Part shown: positions 27,293-35,777 of the stretch, piece by piece
Position numbering within the stretch: the first letter of the stretch is position 1
How the letters are laid out: each line of letters starts with the position of its first letter
Assembly: GCA_963720885.1 (NCBI GenBank)
Contig: CAVRGW010000005.1
Coordinates: 496,001 to 560,000, forward strand
DNA length: 64,000 nt
Source: DATLLN01 sp963720885
Lineage (GTDB): Bacteria; Actinomycetota; Thermoleophilia; Gaiellales; JAICJC01
Reading direction: 5' to 3'
The notes under the pieces: generated by a model
The model's input: the letters and a program-made list of their open reading frames with translations, nothing else
Databases searched by the model: none
Told to the model about the DNA's origin: nothing
Translations under genes and position numbers: made by a program

Positions 27293-27676
27293 GTGCGGAG
27301 CGGATTCACTGGGGCGATGATCTTGACGATCGTCGCGCTTGCGCTCCCGGGGGTAGGCACCTCGGATGCGCACCTCGATCCGAATCGATACGGAGTGCGG
27401 ACGGTGAAGGCTGCGGGGGGCAGTGTCACCGATGTGACAGTGAGCTTCACCGTCCGCCCCGTCATCGTCCTGGTGGTCGACGACTCGGGCCGGCCGCTCG
27501 CGGTCTGGTCGAACGTCGGCCACCGGCCGACCACCGGTCAGCTGGCCGGCCTCCGCATCCGCCGCGGATCTGTGCACGGCGCCGACCTGGCGCCGACGCC
27601 GGCGCTGCGTGCCTCCGCGGCCGCTGCGCTGGACGCGGCCGACTGGTCGCGTCGAGGGCGGATCTGGGCCTCCTAG
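27293..27676 (+). CDS. Secreted protein under riboswitch control
   Basis: 127 residues with a signal peptide (MILTIVALALPGVGTSDA inside it) and a small beta-rich domain (VSFTVRPVIVLVVDDSGRPL). GGAGGAA (27284-27290) is 2 bases before the GTG at 27293, an unusually short gap; ATG at 27317 is an alternative. No family recognised. The stop codon TAG lies inside the CTAG that flanks the insertion sequence, so the 3' end is at the IS boundary but probably is the natural end, since the CTAG also ends the convergent ltrA. Confidence 0.7.
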   Translation: MRSGFTGAMILTIVALALPGVGTSDAHLDPNRYGVRTVKAAGGSVTDVTVSFTVRPVIVLVVDDSGRPLAVWSNVGHRPTTGQLAGLRIRRGSVHGADLAPTPALRASAAAALDAADWSRRGRIWAS

Positions 27677-28719
27677 GTGGATTGACCACACACCTGCGCG
27701 ACGGCTGACGTTGTCCGGGCCTCCCGCGAGCCTTGTGGATGTCGAAGTCCATAGGTCGCAAAGGAGGCCCGGATGATGCAGGGTATGCAGCCGCCCCGTC
27801 GGATGCGGTACTCGTTGGAGTCGCGGTGTCGGTTCGTGCGGTTGGTGAAGGACGAGCGGATGGCGCCGGAGGCGGCGGCGAGAGCGTGTGGCGCGCATCG
27901 GGCGACCGGGTATCGGTGGCTGGCGCGGTTTGAGGCTGGCGGGTGGGCGGCGTTACGGGATCAGCCCTCGACGCCGAGGATGCAGCCGCGGCGGCTGTCG
28001 GCTGAGGTTGAATCGCAGATTGTCGCTGTCAGGCAGGCCACGCAGGCGGGGCCGGTTGTGATCGCCGCGATCACGGGACGACCGGCGTCGACGGTCGGTA
28101 AGGTGCTGCGCCGCTGGGGTTGCTCTCGCTTGCCACGAGCCGAGCGTGATCCGGTGCGCCGCTACGAGCGGGAGCGGCCGGGCGAGCTGCTGCATGTCGA
28201 TACCAAGCAGCTGGGCCGCTTCCACGTGGTCGGAAAGCGGATCCTCAAAGACGGCGTGCACCGTAACCGGCGGGCGGGCTGGCAGCACCTCCACGTCGCG
28301 ATCGATGATCACTCACGGCTTGCCTACACCGAAGTCCTGGCCGGCCAAGACCGCACCGCATGCGCAGCGTTTCTGCGCCGCGCCGTCGCCTGGTACGCCG
28401 ACCACGGCATCCAGATCGAGCGGGTGCTCTCCGACAACGCCAAGGCGTATCACTCGCACCACTGGCGCGACACCTGCCGCCAGCTCGGCATCCAGCGCCG
28501 CTACACGCGACCCTACACGCCACGCACCAACGGCAAGGCCGAAGCCTTCATCAAGACCATGCTCCGAGAATGGGCGTACCGCTACGCCTACCCATCCTCA
28601 CACCACCGCGCTCGCGCTCTCGCCGGCTGGACACGCTGGTATAACCGACGAAGACCACACGGCTCACTCGGCGGCAAGCCACCGATCAGCCGCGTCGCAC
28701 ACCTCCGTGGTCAGTACAC
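27677..28719 (+). mobile_element. IS481-family insertion sequence
   Basis: A 1043-bp element bounded by 13-bp imperfect inverted repeats (GTGGATTGACCAC at 27677-27689; complement of 28707-28719 is GTGTACTGACCAC, 11 of 13 identical). CTAG stands on both sides (27673-27676 and 28720-28723), consistent with duplication of a CTAG target, the core of the NCTAGN site reported for IS481 of Bordetella pertussis. It holds a single intact transposase. Confidence 0.85.
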
Positions 28720-28723
28720 CTAG
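27773..28723 (+). CDS. IS481-family transposase
   Basis: 316 residues: N-terminal HTH (APEAAARACGAHRATGYRWL), an integrase core with the DDE triad in LLHVDTKQLG, VLSDNAKAYHS and TNGKAEAFIKT, and the C-terminal WYNRRRPHGSLGG typical of the family. Strong AAAGGAGG precedes the ATG. The gene is intact, so the element may be recent or active. Its stop codon TAG is formed by the right-hand CTAG target copy, not by the element itself. Confidence 0.93.
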   Translation: MMQGMQPPRRMRYSLESRCRFVRLVKDERMAPEAAARACGAHRATGYRWLARFEAGGWAALRDQPSTPRMQPRRLSAEVESQIVAVRQATQAGPVVIAAITGRPASTVGKVLRRWGCSRLPRAERDPVRRYERERPGELLHVDTKQLGRFHVVGKRILKDGVHRNRRAGWQHLHVAIDDHSRLAYTEVLAGQDRTACAAFLRRAVAWYADHGIQIERVLSDNAKAYHSHHWRDTCRQLGIQRRYTRPYTPRTNGKAEAFIKTMLREWAYRYAYPSSHHRARALAGWTRWYNRRRPHGSLGGKPPISRVAHLRGQYT

Positions 28724-29847
28724 GCCGTCGCGTCGCGACGGGCGGCGCGGTGCTCGAGCAGCAGGCAGGCGAGGAGTACCGCGACCAGCACAAGCAGTTG
28801 CGCCGCGGCTGATCCCGAGGTGCCGACCGGAATCGTCGCCAGCGCCAGCAGCGCGGCGAGTGCCCGCCACCGGGCGGTGCCGATGCCGAGGGTGCGGCGG
28901 AACAGCGCATCGCCGACGAGGAAGAGCGCGACGCCTGACGCGAGCAGCACCGCCCGGGTGGTGGAAAGCTCGCCGGACGGGTGGCCGGTCGCCTCGTGGA
29001 GCGTGGACGCCGCGAGCACGATGCCAAGCAGGATCAGGAGGTGCCAGTAGAAGTAGCCGACGAGCACCAGCACCGGCTGGCGTTGCGGCGGGGCGGCGAC
29101 GATCGCCTCCTCCGCGCGCTGATCGTCGCCGCCGAAATACGTCCACCAAAGCACGGCGCTGAGCGCAAGTCCGAGCAGGGCGACCAGCACCAGCGGCGCG
29201 TCGATCGCGTGGCCGGCTCCGGCGATGCCGACCCCGACGGCGACGACCGACTCGCCGATCGCGATCAGCACGACCAGCCCGTGGCGCTCGACGAAGTGCG
29301 AAATGGAGATCTCGAAGCCCTCGACGCCACCGGCGAGGAACGGCGTGCTCAGCTCGAGCAGCAGCGCGCCGAGCCACAGCACGTACTGCGCGTCGCCGCC
29401 CGCGATCCCGCCGATCAGCACGAGCAGCGCCGATCCGAGATTGAAGGGCACGAGGCGCAGGATGGCCCGCCGCGAGCTTTCCGACGAGGTGCGCAGGTAG
29501 AGCCCCGAGTGGACGACGACCACGGCCAGGTATCCGATGCCGAACGCCAGCCCTGCGCCGCTGAACGCCGTCGGGATCGCCAGTGCCTGCACGAAGAACG
29601 CGCCCATCCCACCGAGCAGCAGCAGGCGCCGCGGGGTGCTGTTCGGCGCGACGGCGTTGGTCAGCCAGGCGTACGCGCCGTACATCCACCAGATCAGCCC
29701 GAGCATCAGCACCGCGCGCGCAAGCCCCGCCGCCCCGGTGTGCTCGCCGATCACCGCAGTCAGCTGGGTGATCGTGAACACGAATACGAGATCGAAGAAC
29801 AGCTCGAGCGTCGAGACCCGAACCGGTGCGTTGGCGTCGTCCGCCAC
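28720..29847 (-). CDS. ltrA: Low temperature requirement A protein
   Basis: About 375 residues with roughly ten to eleven transmembrane helices and the LtrA family signatures ELFFDLVFVFTITQL near the N-terminus, HFVERHGLVVLIAIGESVVAVG in the middle, and WTYFGGDDQRA. Role unknown; the name comes from a Listeria cold-sensitive mutant. The GTG at 29847 is chosen because an upstream in-frame start at 29898 would overlap the promoter and start of the divergent flavoprotein. The stop TAG lies in the CTAG next to the IS. Confidence 0.85.
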   Translation of the reverse strand: MADDANAPVRVSTLELFFDLVFVFTITQLTAVIGEHTGAAGLARAVLMLGLIWWMYGAYAWLTNAVAPNSTPRRLLLLGGMGAFFVQALAIPTAFSGAGLAFGIGYLAVVVVHSGLYLRTSSESSRRAILRLVPFNLGSALLVLIGGIAGGDAQYVLWLGALLLELSTPFLAGGVEGFEISISHFVERHGLVVLIAIGESVVAVGVGIAGAGHAIDAPLVLVALLGLALSAVLWWTYFGGDDQRAEEAIVAAPPQRQPVLVLVGYFYWHLLILLGIVLAASTLHEATGHPSGELSTTRAVLLASGVALFLVGDALFRRTLGIGTARWRALAALLALATIPVGTSGSAAAQLLVLVAVLLACLLLEHRAARRDATA

Positions 29848-29887
29848 GCGGGCATTCTGCTCCACCGGGTGACGTAGAGTCACGGGC

Positions 29888-31831
29888 GTGCTGGACACCC
29901 TCTTCTCCCCCCTCGCGCTCGGCCCGGTCGAGATCCGAAACCGGATCGTCTCGACGTCGCATCAGACGAGCCTCGTCCACGACCACCTGCCGACCGCCGA
30001 CCTGATCGCCTACCACGAGACCCGAGCGCGCGGAGGGGTCGGGCTGATCTGCGTCGAGGCGACGGCGACCCATCACACCGGGCTGCTGACGGCGCACACG
30101 ATCGGCGGCTACCTGCCCGAGATCGTGCCGGTCTTCCGACGGCTATCCGACGCCGTGCACGCGCACGGTGCGAAGATCATGGTGCAGCTCTTCCACGGCG
30201 GCCGCGAGGTGATCGCCTCGCCGCCCCGGCCGGCGGCGGTGGCGCCGTCCAGCGTGCCCAGCCCGCGGTTCAAGTCGGAGCCGCGCGCGCTCTCGCGACG
30301 GGAGATCAGGGAGATGATCGACGGCTACCGGCAGGCGGCGGTGCACGCCGCGCAGGGCGGGATCGACGGCGTCGAGGTGTGCGCCGGGTTCAACTACCTG
30401 CCGACCCAGTTCCTCTCTCCCCACGTCAACCGGCGGACGGACGAGTACGGCGGCTCGTTCCAGAACCGGGTGCGCTTCCTGCGCGAGGTGTGCGAGGCGA
30501 TGCGCGAGGGCATCGGGCCAGACGGCGCCGTCGGCTGCCGGCTGACGGACGAGCACTGGTCGCCCGACGCCAACACGGAGGACGAGCTGGCCGAGGCGGC
30601 GCGCGTGCTGAGCGACGCCGGGCTGATCGACTACCTGTCGGTCGCCCTCGGCTCCTCGACCACCTACCGCGGCTCGAGCTGGATCGTGCCGCCCTCGCCG
30701 ATCGAGCACAACGCGATCGTGCCGTTCGCCCGGCGGATGAAGGCGGCGTCGACGGTGCCGGTGATCGCCACCGGCCGGATCGTCGAGGCCGAGGACGCGA
30801 ACGCGATGATCGAGCGCGGCGACTGCGATGCCTGCGGCATGACGCGGGCGATGATCACCGACCCCGGCATGCCCGACAAGGCGCGCGCCGGCAAGCCGTA
30901 CATGCGGTGCATCGGCTGCAACCAGGGATGCATCGGGCATTACCACGCAGGCCTCCCCATCGCCTGCACGATCAATCCCTGGACCGGGTTCGAGCGGCGG
31001 CTGCCGGCGCCGACGAGCCGCCAGGGCACCGCGGTGATCGTCGGGGCCGGGCCGGGCGGCGCTGCGGCCGCGGCGTGTGCACACATGCGCGGCATGCGCG
31101 TGGTCGTGTTCGAGGCGACCGACGGGCCGGGCGGCCAGATGCGCCTGGCCACCGCGGCGGCCGGCCACGCGGAGATCGCCGGCGGCCTGATCGCCACCGT
31201 CGATCGCTGGCTGTCCGGCTGTGACGTTCGCTACTCCACCGTCGCGACCGCGGACGACGTGCTCGCCGAGTCGCCCGACCGCGTGATCGTCGCCACGGGC
31301 GCCGGGCCCTATGACGTCGAGCTGCCGGGCGGATCGGTGGTCGGTGCCTGGGACGCGCTGGCGGGCGCGGAGACCGGGCGGCACGTCGTCGTCAGCGACT
31401 GGGGCGGCGACTGGACCGGCCTCGCCGTCGCCGAGCTGCTGGCCGCGCGCGGATGCGTCGTGCGGCTGGCGACCTCGGCCGCCGCCTTCGGCGAGGCGAT
31501 CCACCAGTACCAGCGCAACCAGTACCTGGAGCGCCTCGATCTGGCCGGGGTCGAGCTGATCCACCACGTGCGCCCGATCGCCATCGAGGGTGACGTGCTG
31601 GTGTGCCAGAACGTGTTCTCGGAGCGCGAGGTGCGGCTGGAAGGCGTCGACACGGTCGTGGCCAGCGCCGGCCGCTCGTCCGACAGCTCGCTGTTCGAGG
31701 AGCTCGAGGACCGCGGCGCAGAGCCGGTGCGCGTCGGCGACGCGCTCGGCCCGCGGTCGTTCGAGGAGGCGATCCGCGAGGGCACCGAGGCCGGGCTCGA
31801 GGCGGTCTCGGCGCCGGCCGCGCTGCACTAG
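29888..31831 (+). CDS. Old-yellow-enzyme-type NADH:flavin oxidoreductase (FadH-like)
   Basis: 647 residues in two parts. Residues 1-350: FMN TIM barrel (FSPLALGPVEIRNRIVSTSH, QLFHGGREV, RRTDEYGGSFQNRVRF). Then a Cys cluster for a 4Fe-4S centre (CIGCNQGCIGHYHAG, then IACTINP). Residues 375-640: an FAD/NAD domain (VIVGAGPGGAAAAA). This is the layout of 2,4-dienoyl-CoA reductase, trimethylamine dehydrogenase and related enzymes; the substrate cannot be assigned. The GTG start is 7 bases after TAGAGT (29875-29880). It shares a CTAG double stop with the next gene. Confidence 0.88.
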   Translation: MLDTLFSPLALGPVEIRNRIVSTSHQTSLVHDHLPTADLIAYHETRARGGVGLICVEATATHHTGLLTAHTIGGYLPEIVPVFRRLSDAVHAHGAKIMVQLFHGGREVIASPPRPAAVAPSSVPSPRFKSEPRALSRREIREMIDGYRQAAVHAAQGGIDGVEVCAGFNYLPTQFLSPHVNRRTDEYGGSFQNRVRFLREVCEAMREGIGPDGAVGCRLTDEHWSPDANTEDELAEAARVLSDAGLIDYLSVALGSSTTYRGSSWIVPPSPIEHNAIVPFARRMKAASTVPVIATGRIVEAEDANAMIERGDCDACGMTRAMITDPGMPDKARAGKPYMRCIGCNQGCIGHYHAGLPIACTINPWTGFERRLPAPTSRQGTAVIVGAGPGGAAAAACAHMRGMRVVVFEATDGPGGQMRLATAAAGHAEIAGGLIATVDRWLSGCDVRYSTVATADDVLAESPDRVIVATGAGPYDVELPGGSVVGAWDALAGAETGRHVVVSDWGGDWTGLAVAELLAARGCVVRLATSAAAFGEAIHQYQRNQYLERLDLAGVELIHHVRPIAIEGDVLVCQNVFSEREVRLEGVDTVVASAGRSSDSSLFEELEDRGAEPVRVGDALGPRSFEEAIREGTEAGLEAVSAPAALH

Positions 31832-32133
31832 CGCCGCGCGTTGCCCGTAACGACCATCGCGATGACCGCGCCGGTAACGAGGTTCGCGAACAGCGGGATG
31901 GGCAGCAGCAGAAGGCCGATGGCGGCGGTCGACGAATCGCTGCTCTCCACCTCGCGAACGATCTCGAGCGCGAACAAGGATCCGACAAGCAGGCCGAAGC
32001 CCGCGCCGATCAGCACCGCCATTGCCATACCCGCCTGCGCAGCGACGGCCATCCTGCCCGCTGGATAGCCGACGAGCACGCCGGCGCCGCCGACAAAGCC
32101 GGCGATCTCCAGCACCAAAGGCACGGAGTCCAC
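31828..32133 (-). CDS. Small membrane protein
   Basis: 101 residues with three hydrophobic helices (VLEIAGFVGGAGVLVGY, VLIGAGFGLLVGSLFAL, LLLLPIPLFANLVTGAVIAM). The GTG at 32133 is preferred because longer in-frame starts would be encoded by the palindromic repeat at 32161. A GACAAT box lies 6 bases before it. No family recognised. Confidence 0.6.
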   Translation of the reverse strand: MDSVPLVLEIAGFVGGAGVLVGYPAGRMAVAAQAGMAMAVLIGAGFGLLVGSLFALEIVREVESSDSSTAAIGLLLLPIPLFANLVTGAVIAMVVTGNARR

Positions 32134-32160
32134 GCCACCATTGTCCTGCACACCGGCTCT

Positions 32161-32216
32161 TGTGCCAGGGGTCAGGATCCTTGGCACATGTGCCAAGGAT
32201 CCTGACCCCTGGCACA
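32161..32216. repeat. Palindromic GGGGTCAG repeat, copy 3 (perfect 56-bp palindrome)
   Basis: Two 28-base halves are exact reverse complements with no loop: each begins TGTGCCA and carries GGGGTCAGGATCC or its complement. Outer ends are TGTGCCA/TGGCACA. Same design as copy 1. It lies between the divergent genes at 32133 and 32242. Confidence 0.9.
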
Positions 32217-32241
32217 CTCCAGCGAAACAAGGAGGGACTCG

Positions 32242-32658
32242 ATGGCCGAGAAAAAGCGGAAGGCGTTCACCCCAGAGGAGCAGGCCGCGATGCGCGAGCG
32301 CGCACGCGAGCGACGCGCCGCCGCCAAGGACCCTGAGGGCGACATGCAGGCGAAGATCAAGGCGATGCCCGCGTCGGACCGCGAGATGGCGGAGCGCCTG
32401 GCCGCCGCCATCAAGTCCGGCGTCCCGGAACTGGCCCCGAGGACCTGGTACGGGATGCCCGCCTGGACGAAGGACGACAAGGTCGTCTGCTTCTTCCAGA
32501 ACGCATCAAAGTTCAAGACCCGCTACGCAACGTTCGGCTTCAGCGACAGGGCGAAGCTGGACGACGGCAACATGTGGCCGAACTCGTTCGCGCTGAAGAA
32601 GCTGACCAAGGCCGACGAGAAGCGGATCCTCGCGCTGGTGAAGCAAGCCGTGGGCTGA
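32242..32658 (+). CDS. DUF1801-family protein (YdhG-like)
   Basis: 138 residues. A charged N-terminal helix (RERARERRAAAKD) is followed by the DUF1801 fold: VPELAPRTWYGMPAWTKDDKVVCFF, then ASKFKTRYATFGFSDRAKL and the final KKLTKADEKRILALVKQAV. The family includes proteins described as frataxin-like iron chaperones, but function here is unproven. A strong AAGGAGGGA lies just upstream of the ATG, unlike the mostly leaderless neighbours. Confidence 0.85.
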   Translation: MAEKKRKAFTPEEQAAMRERARERRAAAKDPEGDMQAKIKAMPASDREMAERLAAAIKSGVPELAPRTWYGMPAWTKDDKVVCFFQNASKFKTRYATFGFSDRAKLDDGNMWPNSFALKKLTKADEKRILALVKQAVG

Positions 32659-32665
32659 GGTGCCG

Positions 32666-32806
32666 CTATGCCGGCGCGACACGCGGAGTGCCCGACAGGA
32701 TCGGCGCTGCCGCGAGCACACCCAGGATGCCGACGAGGATGAACGTGCATTCGACAAGGCGAGCCGCCACGTAGCCCAGCAAGTGGACTGGCTCTTTCGC
32801 CCACAC
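32666..32806 (-). pseudogene. Fragment of a DUF4386-like membrane protein gene
   Basis: A 46-codon remnant (VHLLGYVAARLVECTFILVGILGVLAAAP) resembling the conserved second-helix region (GYxxARLxE) of DUF4386 proteins, which are normally over 200 residues. The rest of the gene is missing; a repeat element (32823-32849) lies at its broken upstream edge. Confidence 0.45.
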
Positions 32807-32822
32807 GGCGGTCGTCGGCGAT

Positions 32823-32849
32823 GTGCCAGGTTCCTTACCCCCTTGGCAC
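32823..32849. repeat. Palindromic GGGGTCAG repeat, copy 4 (solo half)
   Basis: A 27-base unit, GTGCCAGGTTCC then TTACCCCC and TTGGCAC, aligns with the second half of copy 1 (GTGCCAGAGGTTCCTGACCCC to TGGCAC). It is degenerate and lacks its partner half. Confidence 0.6.
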
Positions 32850-32893
32850 AGCGCGTGACACCCGCGTGACCGCCCCACGCGTAGCGTCGCCCC

Positions 32894-33679
32894 ATGCGCG
32901 AGCACGGACAGACAACGGCCGAGTACGCCGGTATCGGCCTGGTCGTGCTCGCCCTGCTGCTCGGCGCAGCAAACGTCGCGCGGGCACAGCTCGCGGAGCC
33001 GGCCGGCGACGCCGCCTACCTCGACCAGGCGCGGCGGGTCGCCCCATTGATCGTCCCCGAGCGCGGCGACGACGAGGTGCCGGTCGACTTCCGCACCTGC
33101 CGCTCCCGGTCTTGCGCCACCGGCGGGCCGCCCGTGCTGTTCGTCCACGCCGTGCGGCACGACGGCTTCCTGTATCTCGAATACTGGGAGTATCTGCCGG
33201 ACTCGCGCACAGCGCGCACGGGCATCTCGGCGCTGGACGGCAGCCACGCGGACGACTGGGAAGGCCTGATCGTGAAGCTGCGGAGCGACGGTGTGGTGGT
33301 CGGTGCCCGCGCGTCGGCGCACCTCGGCTGGGCCGGCCGCCACCCCTGGTGGAATCTGGCGAAGGACGACTGGGCGCCCTACCCGGCCACCGTCTATCGC
33401 GCGGCCGGCAGCCACGCTGGGTCGTTCAAGCCCGCCGGAGTCGACATCGCCGGCGATGCCTGGAACGGCAACGGAACGTCGACGACCGCCAATCTGGTTC
33501 CCGCCGACGAGGCGGCGCAGGCCGGCGCGCGCTTCGATCCGGGCGCCACCGCCCCCTGGGACAAGGACGTCTGGAGCGACCCCGAGGCGGTCACCACCGG
33601 TCGACCCGGGAGCCGCGCGGAGCTCGCCAGGTATGCCCGATGGTGGGCCACGGTGTGCCTGATCTGTCCCGGACGCTAG
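32894..33679 (+). CDS. Prepilin-like surface protein with a C-terminal beta domain
   Basis: 261 residues. It begins MREHGQTTAEYAGIG then a hydrophobic helix: Gly followed by a helix with Glu at +5, the prepilin (Flp/TadE-like) processing signal. The large remainder has HAVRHDGFLYLEYWEYLPDS and GSHADDWEGLIV, reminiscent of the GHRHDWE core of NPP1/VPS62-like domains. A TAGCGT box (32882-32887) is 6 bases before the ATG. It may be a minor pilin carrying an adhesin domain, inferred from architecture only. Confidence 0.65.
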   Translation: MREHGQTTAEYAGIGLVVLALLLGAANVARAQLAEPAGDAAYLDQARRVAPLIVPERGDDEVPVDFRTCRSRSCATGGPPVLFVHAVRHDGFLYLEYWEYLPDSRTARTGISALDGSHADDWEGLIVKLRSDGVVVGARASAHLGWAGRHPWWNLAKDDWAPYPATVYRAAGSHAGSFKPAGVDIAGDAWNGNGTSTTANLVPADEAAQAGARFDPGATAPWDKDVWSDPEAVTTGRPGSRAELARYARWWATVCLICPGR

Positions 33680-33723
33680 TCGCCTTCAAGCTCACGGCAC
33701 CTCCCGCCGATAAGAGGGACGCG

Positions 33724-34476
33724 ATGCCCCGTACCTCGAAGGAGCTCCTCAACCTCGCCCTCGATCTCCTCCCCGAAATGCCGGGCACGGTGGAGGTCTA
33801 CGCCCAGGACGGCGGGGTCTTCAACCTGATGCTGGCCGCTATCGAGGGCGACATGATCTACGCCTACGGCGACCGCAACCATGTCCGCGACGGACTGACG
33901 CTGACCTGGCAGCAGCGCAACCAGGAGGGCGACGGGCACAACGTCCGGTTCACCATCCAGCGCACATTCTTCCAGTCCGGCGCCGAGCTGCTGCTGCACC
34001 TGTACGTGAGCTCGATCGAGGATCACTTCGCCAGCCGCAGCGCACCGCGCGCCCGGGTCTCGGTGCCCGCGTACCTGCAGGTGCTCTATGGCCGCGAGAT
34101 CGCCCCCGGCGAGCAGCTCGACATCCGGCTGGCGGACGTGTCGCGCACGGGCGTCTCCTTCATCACCAACCGCACGTTTCAGGCCGGCGACAAGGTCGAG
34201 ATCTCCGCCGAGCTGCCGCAGCGGCTGGTGCGGCTGGAGGCCCGAGTCGTCACGCAGATCCCCGCCATCTACGGCCGGAACCGCGTCGGCTGCGAGATCA
34301 CCGACATGCTCGAGGCCGACCGCCACTGGATCGGCGAGCTCGCCCGCGTCACCAAGGAGCAGGGCTCCGAGGACGACCGCCGGCCGGAAGTGGTCGAGCG
34401 GCTCGAGGCGGCACGCGACTCGACCGCGGCCGAGAACCAGCCGCAGCGCCCCGCCCGGCGCTATCCGTTCGCCTAG
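33724..34476 (+). CDS. PilZ-domain protein (paralogue 1)
   Basis: 250 residues: a YcgR-like N-terminal domain (residues 1-100) and a C-terminal PilZ domain with the c-di-GMP motifs RSAPR (RxxxR) and DVSRTG (DxSxxG), followed by an acidic tail. It is a paralogue of the gene at 34971 with the same layout. PilZ proteins bind c-di-GMP and usually act on motility or exported polysaccharides. ATG at 33724 follows the prepilin-like gene by 44 bases. Confidence 0.88.
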   Translation: MPRTSKELLNLALDLLPEMPGTVEVYAQDGGVFNLMLAAIEGDMIYAYGDRNHVRDGLTLTWQQRNQEGDGHNVRFTIQRTFFQSGAELLLHLYVSSIEDHFASRSAPRARVSVPAYLQVLYGREIAPGEQLDIRLADVSRTGVSFITNRTFQAGDKVEISAELPQRLVRLEARVVTQIPAIYGRNRVGCEITDMLEADRHWIGELARVTKEQGSEDDRRPEVVERLEAARDSTAAENQPQRPARRYPFA

Positions 34477-34483
34477 TCCGACC

Positions 34484-34900
34484 TCAGGGCGACGGCCGCA
34501 CCGACGCCAATGCGGCGGAGGTCAGGTCGTCCAGCGTGCCGATCGCGGCCCACGCAGCGGACTCGCCGCAGCCGGGGCAGCGCGTCGGCTCGACCGGGAA
34601 GTGGTCGGGCTCGGCCAGCTCGCGGCGGATCAGCCGGGTCTCGACGTCGAACGGCGCCTCGCCGGTGGAGGCGGCGATCAGCGTCGCCTCGCGGTGCATC
34701 TCGGCCGCGTCGTACCCGATCGCGATCCGGTGGCCGCAGTACCCGCACAGCGCCATCCGCTGCTCGTGCACGGGAGGCGGCGTCTCCGCGCGATCGGCCA
34801 GCTTGGCGCCGTACCAGATGGCCCAGAGCACCAACGCCAGCGGCAGCTTCAGCACCACCGCCAGCAGGATCACCGTCCAGAACTCGGCATGACTCAACAC
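34484..34900 (-). CDS. Membrane-anchored zinc-ribbon protein
   Basis: 138 residues: one N-terminal transmembrane helix (FWTVILLAVVLKLPLALVLW), then two CxxC pairs (CGYCG near 52 and CPGCG near 108) that could bind one zinc ion as a split ribbon. GTG start 8 bases after a TACTCT box (complement of 34909-34914). It stands alone on the minus strand between two PilZ genes. Function unknown. Confidence 0.72.
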   Translation of the reverse strand: MLSHAEFWTVILLAVVLKLPLALVLWAIWYGAKLADRAETPPPVHEQRMALCGYCGHRIAIGYDAAEMHREATLIAASTGEAPFDVETRLIRRELAEPDHFPVEPTRCPGCGESAAWAAIGTLDDLTSAALASVRPSP

Positions 34901-34970
34901 GGACCAACAGAGTATCGCGGATCCAGGCCTACAGGCCGGGCGCCGGCCCGCCGATTATGGGGACGACCCC

Positions 34971-35687
34971 ATGTCGAATGACCAACGCGTAGAGCTTGTC
35001 TCCCTCGCGCTGGGCGTGCTGCCCGAGCTGCCCAGTGTCGTCGATGTGCTGTCCGAAGGCGGTGGCTCCTACGAGCTGCGGCTGAGCCACCGGGAGAGCG
35101 AGCTGCTGCACGGGTTCTGCGCCGCCCAGGCGGCGCATCCGCGCCTGCACCTCCTGGCGCGGGTGTTCGACGCTGCCCGCGGCCGCTACGAGATCGAGTT
35201 CGAGGTCGAGGAGTCGTTCTTCCACACCGGCTCCGAGTCGCTCGTGCACCTGACGGTGACGAACGTCCGCCACCGCAAGGCTCGCCGCGCTTCACCGCGG
35301 GTGGGCGTGTCGGTCAAGCTGGACGCCCGTGTGCGCTACTGCCGGACGATGCCCCGCGACGCGCAGGTCGAGGTGCGGCTGATCGACGTCTCGGCGACCG
35401 GCCTGGCCTTCGTCACCCAGCGCGAGCTGTCCGCCGGGGACATGTTCCAGCTCAGCTTCCCGCTGGCCGGCGAGCTGATGGAGATTGAGACCCGAGTCGT
35501 CCGGCTCGACCCCGCGCCGTACGGCCGCTACCGCGCCGGCTGCGAGATCACCGAGATCTCCGACGCTCACCGGCGCGCGATCAGCCGGCTGGCCGAGGGC
35601 GCCGAGGAGGCGGGATCGGCCGCGGAGCGCCGTCCCGAGCACACGGAGGCCCTCTCCGAGGCACGACAGAATCGCGCCTTCGGGTGA
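34971..35687 (+). CDS. PilZ-domain protein (paralogue 2)
   Basis: 238 residues, same architecture as the gene at 33724: an N-terminal YcgR-like domain, then PilZ with RASPR and DVSATG. Both c-di-GMP-contacting motifs are intact. It precedes a tiny prepilin-like gene at 35778. The duplicated pair around prepilin-like genes suggests two receptors for one pathway. Confidence 0.88.
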   Translation: MSNDQRVELVSLALGVLPELPSVVDVLSEGGGSYELRLSHRESELLHGFCAAQAAHPRLHLLARVFDAARGRYEIEFEVEESFFHTGSESLVHLTVTNVRHRKARRASPRVGVSVKLDARVRYCRTMPRDAQVEVRLIDVSATGLAFVTQRELSAGDMFQLSFPLAGELMEIETRVVRLDPAPYGRYRAGCEITEISDAHRRAISRLAEGAEEAGSAAERRPEHTEALSEARQNRAFG

Positions 35688-35777
35688 TGCCGCGACGCCC
35701 CCGGCGTGCCGATCAGAACTAGCACATGTGCGCATTCGCGCACACGGCTACCGGTGTTTTTTCGTAGGGGGGTCTAC

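Noticed and set aside
30143..32230. A 695-codon minus-strand open frame opposite the flavoprotein
   Set aside because: Antisense shadow of the gene at 29888-31831; no domain or signal, and it runs across the palindromic repeat.
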